A DNA stretch of 43,727 nucleotides from NCBI GenBank assembly GCA_003650925.1, contig QMSP01000015.1:1-43727 (forward strand). The letters are read 5' to 3'. The translations under genes and the position numbers were made by a program. This DNA comes from Thermoprotei archaeon. GTDB taxonomy: Archaea > Thermoproteota > Thermoprotei > QMSL01. Positions 1-7,411 of the stretch are shown in pieces. A model generated the notes under the pieces. It saw only the letters and a program-made list of their open reading frames with translations. It was not told where the DNA came from and did no database searches. Each line of letters opens with the position of its first letter. Position 1 is the first letter of the stretch.

Positions 1-1
1 C

Positions 2-199
2 ACAGGACTACATGATGATAGAGTCCACCCAGGCCATGCATTCAAGTTCGTAGCCAAGCTAGAGGAAGTAGGCGCGCCTGTCTACCTAAGGGTGGAGACG
101 GTGAGCGGACATAGAGGAGCATCTCCTGAGGTGAAGATCAAGGAGCTCGCAGACATAATAGCCTTCATGGAAAAAGCAGTCTCAACGCCATGGCAATAG
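2..199 (+). CDS. Prolyl oligopeptidase family (S9), C-terminal end
   Basis: This is the last 65 or so codons of a gene that enters from the left edge and stops at TAG 197-199. The reading contains LHDDRVHPGHAFKF near its start and a GHRGA motif about 30 residues later. In prolyl oligopeptidases the Asp of the DDRV motif and the His of the GH motif are the second and third members of the Ser-Asp-His triad of the alpha/beta-hydrolase domain, so both are present. The nucleophile serine would lie upstream of the window. The enzyme family cleaves short peptides after proline in the cytoplasm. The identity is quite secure for such a short piece, but completeness of the gene cannot be judged. It is the only clearly chromosomal housekeeping gene at this edge. 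Confidence 0.85.
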   Translation, partial: TGLHDDRVHPGHAFKFVAKLEEVGAPVYLRVETVSGHRGASPEVKIKELADIIAFMEKAVSTPWQ

Positions 200-225
200 G
201 TCTGGAATCGTCTCAAAACTAGGGC

Positions 226-465
226 CTATATCACACCCAACAACTTCAGCAGTATTGGTATTAACGTACACATTATCGTAGTCCACATGGCGATGATCAA
301 GCCCACCAACCACTTGAAGAGGGAATCAATTCTGCCATTAAGCAGGTCAAATCTATTGTTCATCTCCTCCCTAAGGTGACTAACCTCATTCTCGAGCCTA
401 GATAACCTCTTATCCATCTGCTCAAGGATACCTTCAATCCTGGCAATCCTCTCCTCTAAGGCCAA
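226..465 (-). CDS. Small coiled-coil protein with C-terminal membrane anchor
   Basis: The 79-residue product starts with about 48 residues of charged heptad-type sequence (ARIEGILEQMDKRLSRLENE and onward), which should form a coiled coil. A hydrophobic segment follows from about residue 51 to the C-terminus (WLVGLIIAMWTTIMCTLIPI), consistent with one or two membrane passes or a tail anchor. Such short coiled-coil plus anchor proteins are common in Thermoproteota and have no assigned function. It runs convergently with the prolyl oligopeptidase and lies downstream of the HEPN-MNT pair on the same strand. I do not recognise a family beyond this architecture. Confidence 0.65.
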   Translation of the reverse strand: MALEERIARIEGILEQMDKRLSRLENEVSHLREEMNNRFDLLNGRIDSLFKWLVGLIIAMWTTIMCTLIPILLKLLGVI

Positions 466-538
466 CGTGGGCCCTCCAGCACTATGTGTTGATCTCTGAG
501 CCTGCTAATAGTCATTTCCCTTAAAACACAGATGGAAC

Positions 539-961
539 TCAGGTGAGTTCTTCAAGCAACCTCTTGACCACCTCATACACATGCTCTGTTGCCTCCAAGG
601 CCTTACGAGCATAAGGCTCCGTGTATAGCCTATCAGGAGGAAGCCCAAGCTCCTCATCTCCATACATTGAAGGCTCACGCTCCCTTCTTAGCCACCTTGA
701 AGTAGCTGCTAGCTGAGGAATTTCGCTCTGAAACCACTCAGGAAATCTACTTGAGAACTCTACGAGAACTGGACCCACATCATGCCACTTGGGAGGCTCT
801 ATCCCAACAAGCCTTAGCGCAGCTTTCAATAAGAGCTCAACAGCCTCCTGACTCTGCCTAATACAATAGGCGTAGGCTTTCTCACCCAATGCTCTCCTAG
901 CCGTCTCTATCCTTCTAACAGCCTCCCTTATGTAGGCTTTAGCCATTTGGATATTGTCCAT
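539..961 (-). CDS. HEPN-domain protein of an HEPN-MNT pair
   Basis: This 140-residue, mostly helical protein has the features of archaeal HEPN proteins: an N-terminal helix with AKAYIREAVRRIETARRAL, a second helix SQEAVELLLKAALRLVGIEP followed by a histidine-aspartate (WHDVGPVL), and a C-terminal helix with alternating Ala/Glu (YARKALEATEHVYEVVKRLL). HEPN proteins encoded beside minimal nucleotidyltransferases are toxin RNases or their relatives. The gene lies 14 bp downstream of the nucleotidyltransferase gene on the same strand and is surely co-transcribed with it. A clear RX4-6H RNase motif is not obvious, so it may be the non-catalytic subtype. Family assignment is by eye. Confidence 0.8.
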   Translation of the reverse strand: MDNIQMAKAYIREAVRRIETARRALGEKAYAYCIRQSQEAVELLLKAALRLVGIEPPKWHDVGPVLVEFSSRFPEWFQSEIPQLAATSRWLRREREPSMYGDEELGLPPDRLYTEPYARKALEATEHVYEVVKRLLEELT

Positions 962-975
962 CAGCTCACTCCCTC

Positions 976-1479
976 TTAGAGCTCCAGAAGTATTTTATCA
1001 CCTATCCGATATTTTTCAGGTTTAAGGACTACAACCCATTTCTTACCTATCCTCACCCTTCGAGCACCCAGTTCTTCAAGCCTCTTTCTCACCTTCTCCA
1101 GTATATTCTTCATGAAGTCATTCCTATCATAGAGGATCTTAGCATCAAAAACGACATCAATATAGAGCGGGCGAAACACCTTGGCTTGACCTTCAGTGAG
1201 TATGTATGGAGACAATACTGGAGCATATCCCTTGCGCTTGAATTTCATCATCAGGGGCCTCAACAGCTCCTCAACTCTATCAATCATACTATGTACCTTA
1301 AACCTATCTCTAAGCCTATCCTTGACTACAACTATCACATCCACATCACTGTCAGGCCTAGCCTCTCGCCTTGCATAAGAACCATACAACACCAATGACA
1401 CAAGTTCATCATTAAACACCTTGAGGAAGGCCTCTATCAAAGCCTTCTCCATGTCCTCATAGTCCTTTTCCGAAAGCAT
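976..1479 (-). CDS. MNT-family nucleotidyltransferase (antitoxin partner of HEPN)
   Basis: This 167-residue protein carries the minimal nucleotidyltransferase signature. GSYARREARPDSDVDVIVVV at about residues 33-52 gives G-S followed by D-x-D, which holds the two metal ions in the DNA polymerase beta fold. In HEPN-MNT modules the MNT protein can inactivate the HEPN toxin by adding nucleotides such as AMP to a tyrosine. The gene precedes the HEPN gene on the minus strand, the usual order for one class of these pairs. At 167 residues it is longer than the roughly 100-residue minimal form. The extra C-terminal part, including VRKRLEELGARRVRIGKKW, is basic and unassigned. Confidence 0.85.
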   Translation of the reverse strand: MLSEKDYEDMEKALIEAFLKVFNDELVSLVLYGSYARREARPDSDVDVIVVVKDRLRDRFKVHSMIDRVEELLRPLMMKFKRKGYAPVLSPYILTEGQAKVFRPLYIDVVFDAKILYDRNDFMKNILEKVRKRLEELGARRVRIGKKWVVVLKPEKYRIGDKILLEL

Positions 1480-1622
1480 GACCTACGACACCTTCTTGAT
1501 AATCTCCCTCTAGCAGAATATTAACCTAGCGTCATCCCAACTCCCCCATTGCAGAATGAAGCTGAGTCTCCGACACCTGGTCTTGGGGCCTAAACTCATT
1601 GAGCAGTGAAAGGAAGGTTTGA

Positions 1623-1880
1623 GAAGCGTTGCGACATAGCGCCTACAGAGGACTTGAAGTTCACCTGTCGAAGGAAAGGCTTCGAGTATGAGCAAGGACG
1701 ACTGAGCATCACCTTTGCAACCACGACTACCAAGAGGCTACAGTTAGACTCTGTGAGAGATAGAAGCAAAGAGGTTTCGAGAGGTTCCAAAATCTCAAGG
1801 AATATGACATACTCTTCATCACAGGGACGTGGCTAAAGGACTACCTCAAGGAGTTAATGGACTCTTACACTCTCTTCTGA
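1623..1880 (+). pseudogene. Probable gene relic, open apart from two stops
   Basis: One plus frame reads through 86 codons with only two internal stops, TGA at 1689-1691 and TAG at 1761-1763. The flanking readings look protein-like, for example LRHSAYRGLEVHLSKERL before the stops and NLKEYDILFITGTWLKDYLK at the end, closing at TGA 1878-1880. There is no start codon or ribosome binding site. I take it as the remains of a small gene of unknown family. A different-frame reading of 76 residues covers the same bases but looks low in complexity. Confidence is low because the evidence is only the local coding appearance. Confidence 0.3.
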
Positions 1881-1918
1881 TGGCCAGGAAAAGTTATATT
1901 TTATTTATTCTCCGATAA

Positions 1919-1927
1919 ATTTATATG
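1919..1927 (+). promoter_or_regulatory. TATA-like box upstream of the zinc-finger gene
   Basis: The sequence AAATTTATATGC at 1917-1928 matches an archaeal TATA element and is centred 28 nt before the ATG at 1951. That spacing puts transcription initiation close to the start codon, so a leaderless mRNA is expected. There is no purine-rich Shine-Dalgarno motif directly before this ATG, which fits. Confidence 0.55.
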
Positions 1928-1950
1928 CTTTCACGCACAGATATTGCACC

Positions 1951-2154
1951 ATGGTGAAATGTCCTTGTTGCGAGAGATGGTTTAAGGACAAGAGAAGGCT
2001 TAAGATACACATCGCGGAGAAGCATCCTACTGATCTCGATAAGGTTGCTGACTCCATTATATATGAAATGAAGCGTACTTCACGGAGTATCCTTAGTGTC
2101 TTAGGCTCATCGAGATCAACCAGGAGACGAGGAAGAAAAAGAAAGAGGAGGTGA
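1951..2154 (+). CDS. Short C2H2 zinc-finger protein
   Basis: The 67-residue protein has a single classical C2H2 finger at its N-terminus: Cys4, Cys7, His20 and His25 with the spacing C-x2-C-x12-H-x4-H, and hydrophobic core positions Phe11 and Leu17. The C-terminus is very basic (STRRRGRKRKRR), suggesting nucleic acid contact. Single-finger proteins of this size occur in Thermoproteota and their viruses and are taken to be DNA-binding regulators; the target is unknown. Transcription is predicted to start at the ATG (TATA-like box at 1919-1927). The next gene begins 7 bp downstream with a GTG preceded by AGGAGGTGAG, so the two probably form an operon. Confidence 0.8.
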   Translation: MVKCPCCERWFKDKRRLKIHIAEKHPTDLDKVADSIIYEMKRTSRSILSVLGSSRSTRRRGRKRKRR

Positions 2155-2161
2155 GTATTGC

Positions 2162-2679
2162 GTGAACGCTAAAGGGCATCTTGGAATGGGCCTACCGATA
2201 GTCTTCGGTGTTCTTTCTCTACTCAAGCTCTCTTCCGTAGACTACATGATCCTTGGCCTCATCACGGTAACGGCAGTGACTCTTCCAGACATAGACATAA
2301 GGCTAGAGATAGCTCACAGAAAATACGAAAATACACACATAATATCGCAGCAGGAGTAGTTTTCGGCATTGTCTTAGGATTGCTTTACAAGCCACTAGGC
2401 TTTTGGACTGGCTTTATAGCGGGATTCTCAGCCACGTTGATACACATTCTTGGAGATATATTCACATACATGGAATTCAGCCCATTATGGCCAATAAGCA
2501 AGAAGAGGATAGCACTTAAATGGTTCAGATCAAGAGACCCCATAGCTAATGACCTCATGTGGTTTCTGGGCTCCATGACCTTCCTCTTCTACATACTATT
2601 CATATACACAAATGCAGGCTACGTGCTCATAGAAGTCATACAACGGATTGTCAAAGTATTGCAAAAGCCTAGGCCATAG
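2162..2679 (+). pseudogene. DUF457/YdjM-type membrane protein, split by an 8-bp tandem duplication
   Basis: The GTG start at 2162 follows a strong AGGAGGTGAG ribosome binding site. The first part has an N-terminal KGHLGMGLP motif, hydrophobic helices and a LPDIDIRLE metal-binding-like motif. The frame then closes at TAG 2357-2359 just after HRKY. A second frame carries on with THNIAAGVVFGIVLGLL and LIHILGDIFTYMEFSPLWPI to 2679. The family (predicted membrane-bound metal-dependent hydrolases, DUF457) has an HR-x-x-TH motif at this point. Removing one copy of the duplicated octamer GAAAATAC restores HRKYTHNIAAG exactly. Without the duplication the protein would be about 170 residues with four or five membrane helices. 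As sequenced it is a frameshifted gene. Confidence 0.8.
2319..2334. repeat. Perfect 8-bp tandem duplication GAAAATAC x2
   Basis: GAAAATAC at 2319-2326 is repeated directly at 2327-2334. It lies exactly where the reading frame of the DUF457-type gene breaks. Deleting one copy joins the two reading frames and restores the family motif HRKYTH, so the duplication is the likely cause of the frameshift. Confidence 0.9.
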
Positions 2680-2807
2680 AAATACTTAGAGCATCCTTCA
2701 CCAACATAGCGACTTGTGGAGGATATCATAGCTATATCGTACTCCATGCTATATACATCGACAGTTTTATAGCATCTTGGTAGTAACCAGATTGAAGAGG
2801 TGAAAAG

Positions 2808-3017
2808 TTGAAGCTCGCAAAAGACCTCGTCAAAATCTACAGAGAGCTACTGACAATAATAGATGAAGCAAGAAGGGAGCATCATGACAAGGACTACTTC
2901 GAGAAACTAGTGGATGCACTTGATGCCATAGGCAGTGCACTTACAAGAATGAGAGCCAGAGGGATATTAGACCCAGAGATGGAGAAAGTAGTGGAGGAGA
3001 CCCTACTGAGTAGTTAG
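2808..3017 (+). CDS. Small helical protein of unknown function
   Basis: The 69-residue product starts with TTG at 2808 after a GAAGAGGTGA ribosome binding site about 9 nt upstream. It is predicted to be all helical and highly charged (DLVKIYRELLTIIDEARREH, then FEKLVDALDAIGSALTRMRA) and has no cysteines or membrane segment. I do not recognise a family. It precedes the AbrB-PIN pair on the same strand, separated by about 100 bp that contain a TATA-like element, so it is probably a separate unit. Confidence 0.6.
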   Translation: MKLAKDLVKIYRELLTIIDEARREHHDKDYFEKLVDALDAIGSALTRMRARGILDPEMEKVVEETLLSS

Positions 3018-3121
3018 TCATCAACATATAATGCTCTCTTTCAGCTTGGCAAGTGTGACATTATATTTAAAGTTAGACTTATTAATTATAGGTTTGACTT
3101 TAATGTAGAAAGGTGGATATA

Positions 3122-3382
3122 ATGAGGGAAGTTAGAGTCAAAGTTAGAAAGAAAGGCCAGATAACGCTCCCCGCTGAAATAAGAAGAGCTTGGGGCATAA
3201 GTGAGGGGTCAGAGCTTATACTCCTGTACGATGAAAGAAAGGCGATCATCAAGCCTATAAAGGAGATAAAGGTGAGGGAATACTCAGGGGCTCTAGGAAG
3301 TCCTGAAGAGGATGAAGTATTATTCTCCATAATAGACCCAGAGTTAATTCCCTTATATTTCAAAGAGAAGTACAAGGGTTAG
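3122..3382 (+). CDS. vapB: AbrB-type (SpoVT-AbrB) antitoxin of a VapBC pair
   Basis: The N-terminal 45 residues form a swapped-hairpin AbrB domain: VKVRKKGQITLPAEIRRAWG, then ISEGSELILLYDERKAIIKP. This fold binds the operator DNA as a dimer, while the C-terminal tail (about residues 50-86) usually wraps round the PIN toxin. I choose ATG 3122 rather than the in-frame GTG 3113 because AAAGGTGG at 3109-3116 is well placed as its ribosome binding site. The PIN toxin gene starts 3 bp after the stop. A TATA-like run (TTAATTATA) lies near 3081-3090. Autoregulation of the pair is expected from the family. Confidence 0.85.
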   Translation: MREVRVKVRKKGQITLPAEIRRAWGISEGSELILLYDERKAIIKPIKEIKVREYSGALGSPEEDEVLFSIIDPELIPLYFKEKYKG

Positions 3383-3385
3383 ACC

Positions 3386-3895
3386 ATGGTCAAAGCCCTA
3401 GGAGAAGTCCCTACAGGAACCTCAATCTTCATAGATGCGAACATATTCCATTTATACCTGAGAGGCCCCAGGCCCATCAGAGACGTCTGCACTATGTTCC
3501 TAGAAAGAATCGAAAAAGGAGAGATAAAGGGCTATACCTCCACACTAGTTCTAGACGAGCTAGCTTACAAACTACTACTGAGAAAAATTGAAGACCTATA
3601 TGGACGAAATCCATTAGAAGTATTAAGGGAAAGGCGGGAAGCCATAGCTCAAGCCACACCTTACGTTGAAGAAGGCCTTAACATAATACTTGGGATAAGA
3701 GGGTTGAAGATCCTAAGCATAGGACCCTCACATATAGCATACTTCACAGAGTACATGAAGAACTACTCATTATTACCAAGAGATGCCCTGCACTTAACTC
3801 TCATGATATCAATAGGTTGCAGAAACATAGCCTCAGCAGACAAAGACTTCGACACAGTCCCTTTCATCACCAGATGGTCGCCAATCAAAGAATAG
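3386..3895 (+). CDS. vapC: PIN-domain toxin (VapC-like RNase)
   Basis: The 169-residue protein starts with SIFIDANIFHLYLRG, in which the Asp is the first catalytic acid of the PIN domain. Further acids follow in STLVLDELAYKLLL (Glu), LLPRDALHLTLM (Asp) and ASADKDFDTV (Asp). These match the four-acid Mg-binding site of VapC RNases, which cut tRNA or rRNA. It is immediately downstream of the AbrB antitoxin gene and co-transcribed with it. The length is somewhat above the usual 130 residues owing to a longer central helix region (LRERREAIAQATPYVEEG). All catalytic positions appear intact. Confidence 0.87.
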   Translation: MVKALGEVPTGTSIFIDANIFHLYLRGPRPIRDVCTMFLERIEKGEIKGYTSTLVLDELAYKLLLRKIEDLYGRNPLEVLRERREAIAQATPYVEEGLNIILGIRGLKILSIGPSHIAYFTEYMKNYSLLPRDALHLTLMISIGCRNIASADKDFDTVPFITRWSPIKE

Positions 3896-3916
3896 TCCAC
3901 CTCTACCTCGCTCATC

Positions 3917-4030
3917 TCACAGTTTATCAATCAAATACTTCTCAATATGCCCTTCACCGTACTGGCAAGAATGACACTCTCGCATGCGTATTTCAAGCTC
4001 CGATAGGAATTTAGTGCCATAATCGAGCAC
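3917..4030 (-). CDS. Possible 37-residue ORF after the orphan AbrB gene
   Basis: A GTG-initiated frame begins 7 bp after the AbrB stop codon and reads LDYGTKFLSELEIRMRECHS followed by CQYGEGHIEKYLIDKL. It carries a C-x2-C pair but no second pair. It could be a small partner protein, or a leftover of the toxin that normally sits in this place. Evidence is limited to position and an amino-acid make-up that looks coding, so treat it as tentative. Confidence 0.3.
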   Translation of the reverse strand: MLDYGTKFLSELEIRMRECHSCQYGEGHIEKYLIDKL

Positions 4031-4037
4031 ATACGAC

Positions 4038-4259
4038 CTAGGCCTCAAGCCTCATTTCCTCCTCCTTGGCTTTCCTAACAATCTCCGATACCCTACCCTT
4101 CAATCTCACACGCTTGGGCACATAGGGTCTCAATATCAACCTATCTCCCTTCAACTCTAAGATAACTGACATGCCCTCCTCCAATCCTAATGCCTCTCTT
4201 AACCTCTTGGGAATAACAATGACCCCCTTCTTCCCAATCCTCGTTACAGTCACATCCAA
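4038..4259 (-). CDS. Orphan AbrB-type DNA-binding protein
   Basis: This 73-residue protein is almost entirely an AbrB domain: VTRIGKKGVIVIPKRLREAL, then GLEEGMSVILELKGDRLILR, and a short basic/acidic tail ending KAKEEEMRLEA. It matches antitoxins of VapBC pairs or stand-alone AbrB regulators. No PIN toxin gene follows; only a 37-codon frame and then the converging PIN gene are found. It may be an antitoxin that has lost its toxin or an independent regulator that cross-talks with the neighbouring AbrB-PIN pair. Confidence 0.8.
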   Translation of the reverse strand: MDVTVTRIGKKGVIVIPKRLREALGLEEGMSVILELKGDRLILRPYVPKRVRLKGRVSEIVRKAKEEEMRLEA

Positions 4260-4415
4260 GATATCACCTGGCAGTACTTGTTAGATGACGCTCATAAGTT
4301 TAACCAGACCCAAATTATGATTTGGGATATTCTTGTGGTCGGACTAGGCCTGTGGTCAGCTGAGACTTTAGAAAGTGTTCGGATAGATGTCAAGATCGAG
4401 GAATTCACATCAGCA

Positions 4416-5513
4416 CTATGATGTGTGCTTAATCAGAAAGTACCTCCTTGCCTGTGAGATCATGTCATAAGCCAAAGCGAACAACTCCTCAGGACAGCTC
4501 ATATAGAAGACGCCAACCTCATAATTCTTAAGCAGACTCCCCTTAGTAATATTAGCTGAGCCTAAGAAGGCAGAGCCCATAGAGGAACAGGAGAGCTTGG
4601 CATGAAGCCTATCAACAACATAAGCCCTAACTTCCACATCATACATAGAAGCACATCTTTTCACATGATCAATATCCCTCTCATTCCTCAACACGATGAT
4701 TATGTTCTCAAGCTTCTTGACATCATCCATAGGTTTCATAACATATTCAAGCATGCTATTAACCCAAGGCGATATCAGGATGAACTCATCCTTAGAATCT
4801 AACAAAGTCTGCTGATAAGCAACAAGAGCAGTGGGAGCGAAAGGAGCATTCCTGAGGACAAGAGTCCTAGCAACATCAATTCCTTCAAGAAGCTCAAGTC
4901 CCTCAAAGCTTAGATAAATTGAAGAGCCATCGATATCAACAAGTCCCAGCTCCCTGAGAAGAGGCACAAAGAAATTCCTAACAACAAAGCTATTATAAGG
5001 CTTTGCAAAAGGAACCCGCCTCCTACCACCCAAGGCCTTAAGCAAACCATATCTCTTCATCTTCATGCTATACTCCTTCATCTCACCTCCCAAGTCCCTT
5101 ATGATATCCCTGACCCTGACCTTCTTTCTACCAATATATCTAACAAGAGCCACAAAAGGTCTCCACTTGCACAAGACCCTGATTAAAGACCTCCTGAAGG
5201 ACTCATCATCCCTCATACTAGCGTACAATATGTGACATGTATTAGTAGGAACATATTCACCATCACCACGTATGCTTATAAGCCCCAAATGCCATAGAAG
5301 ACGCTCGATATAGTAAGCCTCACTAGCTCTCCTAAACCTAGGAGCATATCTCTCAATCAAAGCTCCTAAGGCATCTCGAGTAAGCTTACCCTTCTCGACC
5401 AGAGGCTTAATCACACACCTGAGCAAATCAAGACTGAACCATGCTATGCCATACGATTGAAGAAAGATCATCGAAGCCTCAAGATAGTTCATGAAATGCT
5501 TGCTACTACTCAT
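4416..5513 (-). CDS. Phospholipase-D-like protein with one HKD-type motif
   Basis: The 365-residue protein has two parts. Residues 1 to about 215 are helical with wHTH-like stretches (SEAYYIERLLWHLGLISIRG, LVDIDGSSIYLSFEGLELLE). Residues about 230-350 form a PLD half: DEFILISPWVNSMLEYVM, then RLHAKLSCSSMGSAFLGSAN. The latter is a HxKxxx...GSxN motif, the single-copy form seen in PLD-family nucleases that work as dimers, such as BfiI-type enzymes, and in helicase-associated nucleases. Substrate is unknown; a DNA-directed defence role is an inference. It stands alone, with no helicase or methyltransferase beside it. Start ATG 5513. Confidence 0.7.
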   Translation of the reverse strand: MSSSKHFMNYLEASMIFLQSYGIAWFSLDLLRCVIKPLVEKGKLTRDALGALIERYAPRFRRASEAYYIERLLWHLGLISIRGDGEYVPTNTCHILYASMRDDESFRRSLIRVLCKWRPFVALVRYIGRKKVRVRDIIRDLGGEMKEYSMKMKRYGLLKALGGRRRVPFAKPYNSFVVRNFFVPLLRELGLVDIDGSSIYLSFEGLELLEGIDVARTLVLRNAPFAPTALVAYQQTLLDSKDEFILISPWVNSMLEYVMKPMDDVKKLENIIIVLRNERDIDHVKRCASMYDVEVRAYVVDRLHAKLSCSSMGSAFLGSANITKGSLLKNYEVGVFYMSCPEELFALAYDMISQARRYFLIKHTS

Positions 5514-5733
5514 ACTCCAGCTCCAGATTCACTATCCATGACCATGGCTTAAAACCTATCCCACCTACATGACAACTTTCAACATTGATGCCCTTTACCT
5601 TCATAATGTCGATAACTCAACATTCACACCAAAGGCACTTGAACCAAAAAGGTGCCAAGATGGTGGATGCATTTGGCTTTCTCAGCATTAGGCTTATGTC
5701 TTCTCCCAGCATCATGCTTCATTATGAATGAAA

Positions 5734-5742
5734 TTTTAAATA
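5734..5742 (+). promoter_or_regulatory. TATA-like box of the RHH-PIN operon
   Basis: AAATTTTAAATATG at 5731-5744 is centred about 25 nt before ATG 5763. This supports ATG 5763, not the upstream in-frame codons, as a leaderless start for the antitoxin gene. Confidence 0.5.
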
Positions 5743-5762
5743 TGTTTAATGCTTCATATTGC

Positions 5763-6008
5763 ATGGGAGTTCCCTTGAAGGTAGTCCAGACCAAGATTAG
5801 CAATATCGAATACGAACTACTGCGCAAATACGCCGAATCCAGAGGACTGACTATAATGGAGGCTTTGAGAGAAATCATCAGAAAGCATGTGCTAGAAGGA
5901 AGCATCGATCCAGATGACCCCATCTTCACAGAGGAGCCAGTCGTCAAGAGAAAAGGAATCAAAGAGAGAACCTCCATCGAGCATGATAAAATACTCTACG
6001 GTGAATGA
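5763..6008 (+). CDS. vapB: Ribbon-helix-helix-like antitoxin of a VapBC pair
   Basis: The 81-residue product begins MGVPLKVVQTKISNIEYELL, a beta strand followed by a helix, then RKYAESRGLTIMEALREIIR, which is the arrangement of ribbon-helix-helix antitoxins. The C-terminal half (IDPDDPIFTEEPVVKRKGIK and onward) is acidic and flexible, typical of a toxin-binding tail. The frame is open further upstream to 5652, but the TATA-like box at 5734-5742 argues for the ATG at 5763. Its stop overlaps the toxin start (ATGA at 6005-6008), so translation is probably coupled. Confidence 0.75.
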   Translation: MGVPLKVVQTKISNIEYELLRKYAESRGLTIMEALREIIRKHVLEGSIDPDDPIFTEEPVVKRKGIKERTSIEHDKILYGE

Positions 6009-6415
6009 CCATGATATTCATTGACACAAGCGCCTTCTACGCACTAGAGGTGGAGGATGATATTAACCATGAGCAAGCCAGATCCTTCCTCAATGAGCTA
6101 CGAAAAGGAAAATATGGAGCTCTACTCACATCCGATTATGTACTAGATGAAACCCTGACACTACTAAGGATAAGACATGGAGTTGAAGTTGCATTGAAAT
6201 TCTACGACAAGGTCAGACGAAGCCGCAGCCTCAGAATAATATGGGTTGATGAGACAATCTTCAACAAAGCCCTTGAACCATTCTCAAGAAACAACAAACT
6301 CAAATGGAGCTTCACAGACTGCGTAAGCTTCGCCATCATGAAGCTCCTCGACATTAAATATGCATTCACCTTCGACAAGAACTTCGAAGAAGCAGGCTTC
6401 ATCAAGCTGCCGTAG
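6005..6415 (+). CDS. vapC: PIN-domain toxin (VapC-like RNase)
   Basis: The 136-residue protein is a standard-length PIN domain: IFIDTSAFYALEVEDDINHE with the first catalytic Asp, SDYVLDETLTLLRIR with the conserved Glu, KWSFTDCVSFAIMKL with the third acid, and AFTFDKNFEEAGFIKLP with the last. All metal-binding positions are present, so an active Mg-dependent RNase is expected. It overlaps the RHH antitoxin by 4 bp. This subtype (FTDCVSFAIM, TFDKNFEEAGF) is common in thermophilic archaea. Confidence 0.88.
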   Translation: MTMIFIDTSAFYALEVEDDINHEQARSFLNELRKGKYGALLTSDYVLDETLTLLRIRHGVEVALKFYDKVRRSRSLRIIWVDETIFNKALEPFSRNNKLKWSFTDCVSFAIMKLLDIKYAFTFDKNFEEAGFIKLP

Positions 6416-6466
6416 GAAAGCAGGCCATTACAGGAATACCTAGGATAATATGAGCTAGCAAGTGAA

Positions 6467-7411
6467 CTATGTTAACCTTGGAATAACCTCCTCAACGAAC
6501 AGCTCTGCACCCCTAGTGCTTGGGAAGTCAACAAACCTCAGAATGAAGTAGGAGACGCCAAGCCTAATGTACTCCCTCAGCCTTCTGGTCACCATCTCTG
6601 GATCTCCTATTATGTAGTTCTCCTCAAGGCCTTTCCTTATGAATGGGCTCCTGGAAGCTATCCTGATGGCCTCATTCTTATCCTCAGCAATCGAGACCAC
6701 GTTAGCCAGGGTCTTGACTATCTCATCATAGTCTCTGCCAACTTCCTTGCAGTGTTTCTTCAAAACATTCAACTTGTGCTCATAGACCTTAGGCGAGGCG
6801 TTGGGGATATTCCACCAGTCAGCATACTTAGCAACAACCCTCAGCAGATACTTCTCCCCGCCTCCACCGATCATCAACGGAGGTATGGGATCTGGTCTTG
6901 GCATACAGATGGCATCCTCAACTCTATAATACTTGCCATGGAACGTAGCCCTGCCGTTAGTCCACATCAACTTGATTATCTGAACAGCCTCCTCAAGCAT
7001 CTCAATCCTAACTCTAGTCGGCGGAAACTCTATCCCATAGGCGAGGTACTCATCCTTCTTCCAGCCAGCACCAATGCCCAGGATAAACCTCCCACCAGTC
7101 AGATTCTGGAGTATAGCACTCATCTTAGCAACCAAAGCTGGATTCCTGAAGTTATTACAAAGGACAAGAGTACCCCACTTGTACTTCCTGTAGATAGCTG
7201 ACAGATAGGCAATTGAAGTCATGCACTCAAGATTTGGAGTCATCCGATCAACAAGATCAGACCAAGGGTAAAGATGGTCACATATCCAGGCAGAATCAAA
7301 CTGCCCCTCGAACTTACTCAGCAGATTATGTACCTGATTCATGAACTCATCAAAGCTGCTACCATCAACTGGAAAGGCTGGAACCCTCAAGCCAAAGCGA
7401 ATCTCAGCCAT
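6467..7411 (-). CDS. LLM-class, probably F420-dependent oxidoreductase
   Basis: This 314-residue protein belongs to the luciferase-like monooxygenase superfamily (TIM barrel). Marks are EIRFGLRVPAF at the N-terminus, GRFILGIGAGWKKDEYLAYG around residues 107-126, RIEMLEEAVQIIKLMW, and PIPPLMIGGGGEKYLLRVVA near residue 176. In archaea this class uses coenzyme F420 and includes alcohol dehydrogenase-like and Mer-like enzymes; the substrate here cannot be told. The length is typical and the sequence uninterrupted. It is a single gene between unrelated accessory genes, with no obvious operon partner. Confidence 0.88.
   Translation of the reverse strand: MAEIRFGLRVPAFPVDGSSFDEFMNQVHNLLSKFEGQFDSAWICDHLYPWSDLVDRMTPNLECMTSIAYLSAIYRKYKWGTLVLCNNFRNPALVAKMSAILQNLTGGRFILGIGAGWKKDEYLAYGIEFPPTRVRIEMLEEAVQIIKLMWTNGRATFHGKYYRVEDAICMPRPDPIPPLMIGGGGEKYLLRVVAKYADWWNIPNASPKVYEHKLNVLKKHCKEVGRDYDEIVKTLANVVSIAEDKNEAIRIASRSPFIRKGLEENYIIGDPEMVTRRLREYIRLGVSYFILRFVDFPSTRGAELFVEEVIPRLT

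Noticed and set aside
6752-7201. Long plus-strand frame of 149 codons.
   Set aside because: It lies entirely antisense to the LLM oxidoreductase, whose family motifs are clear.
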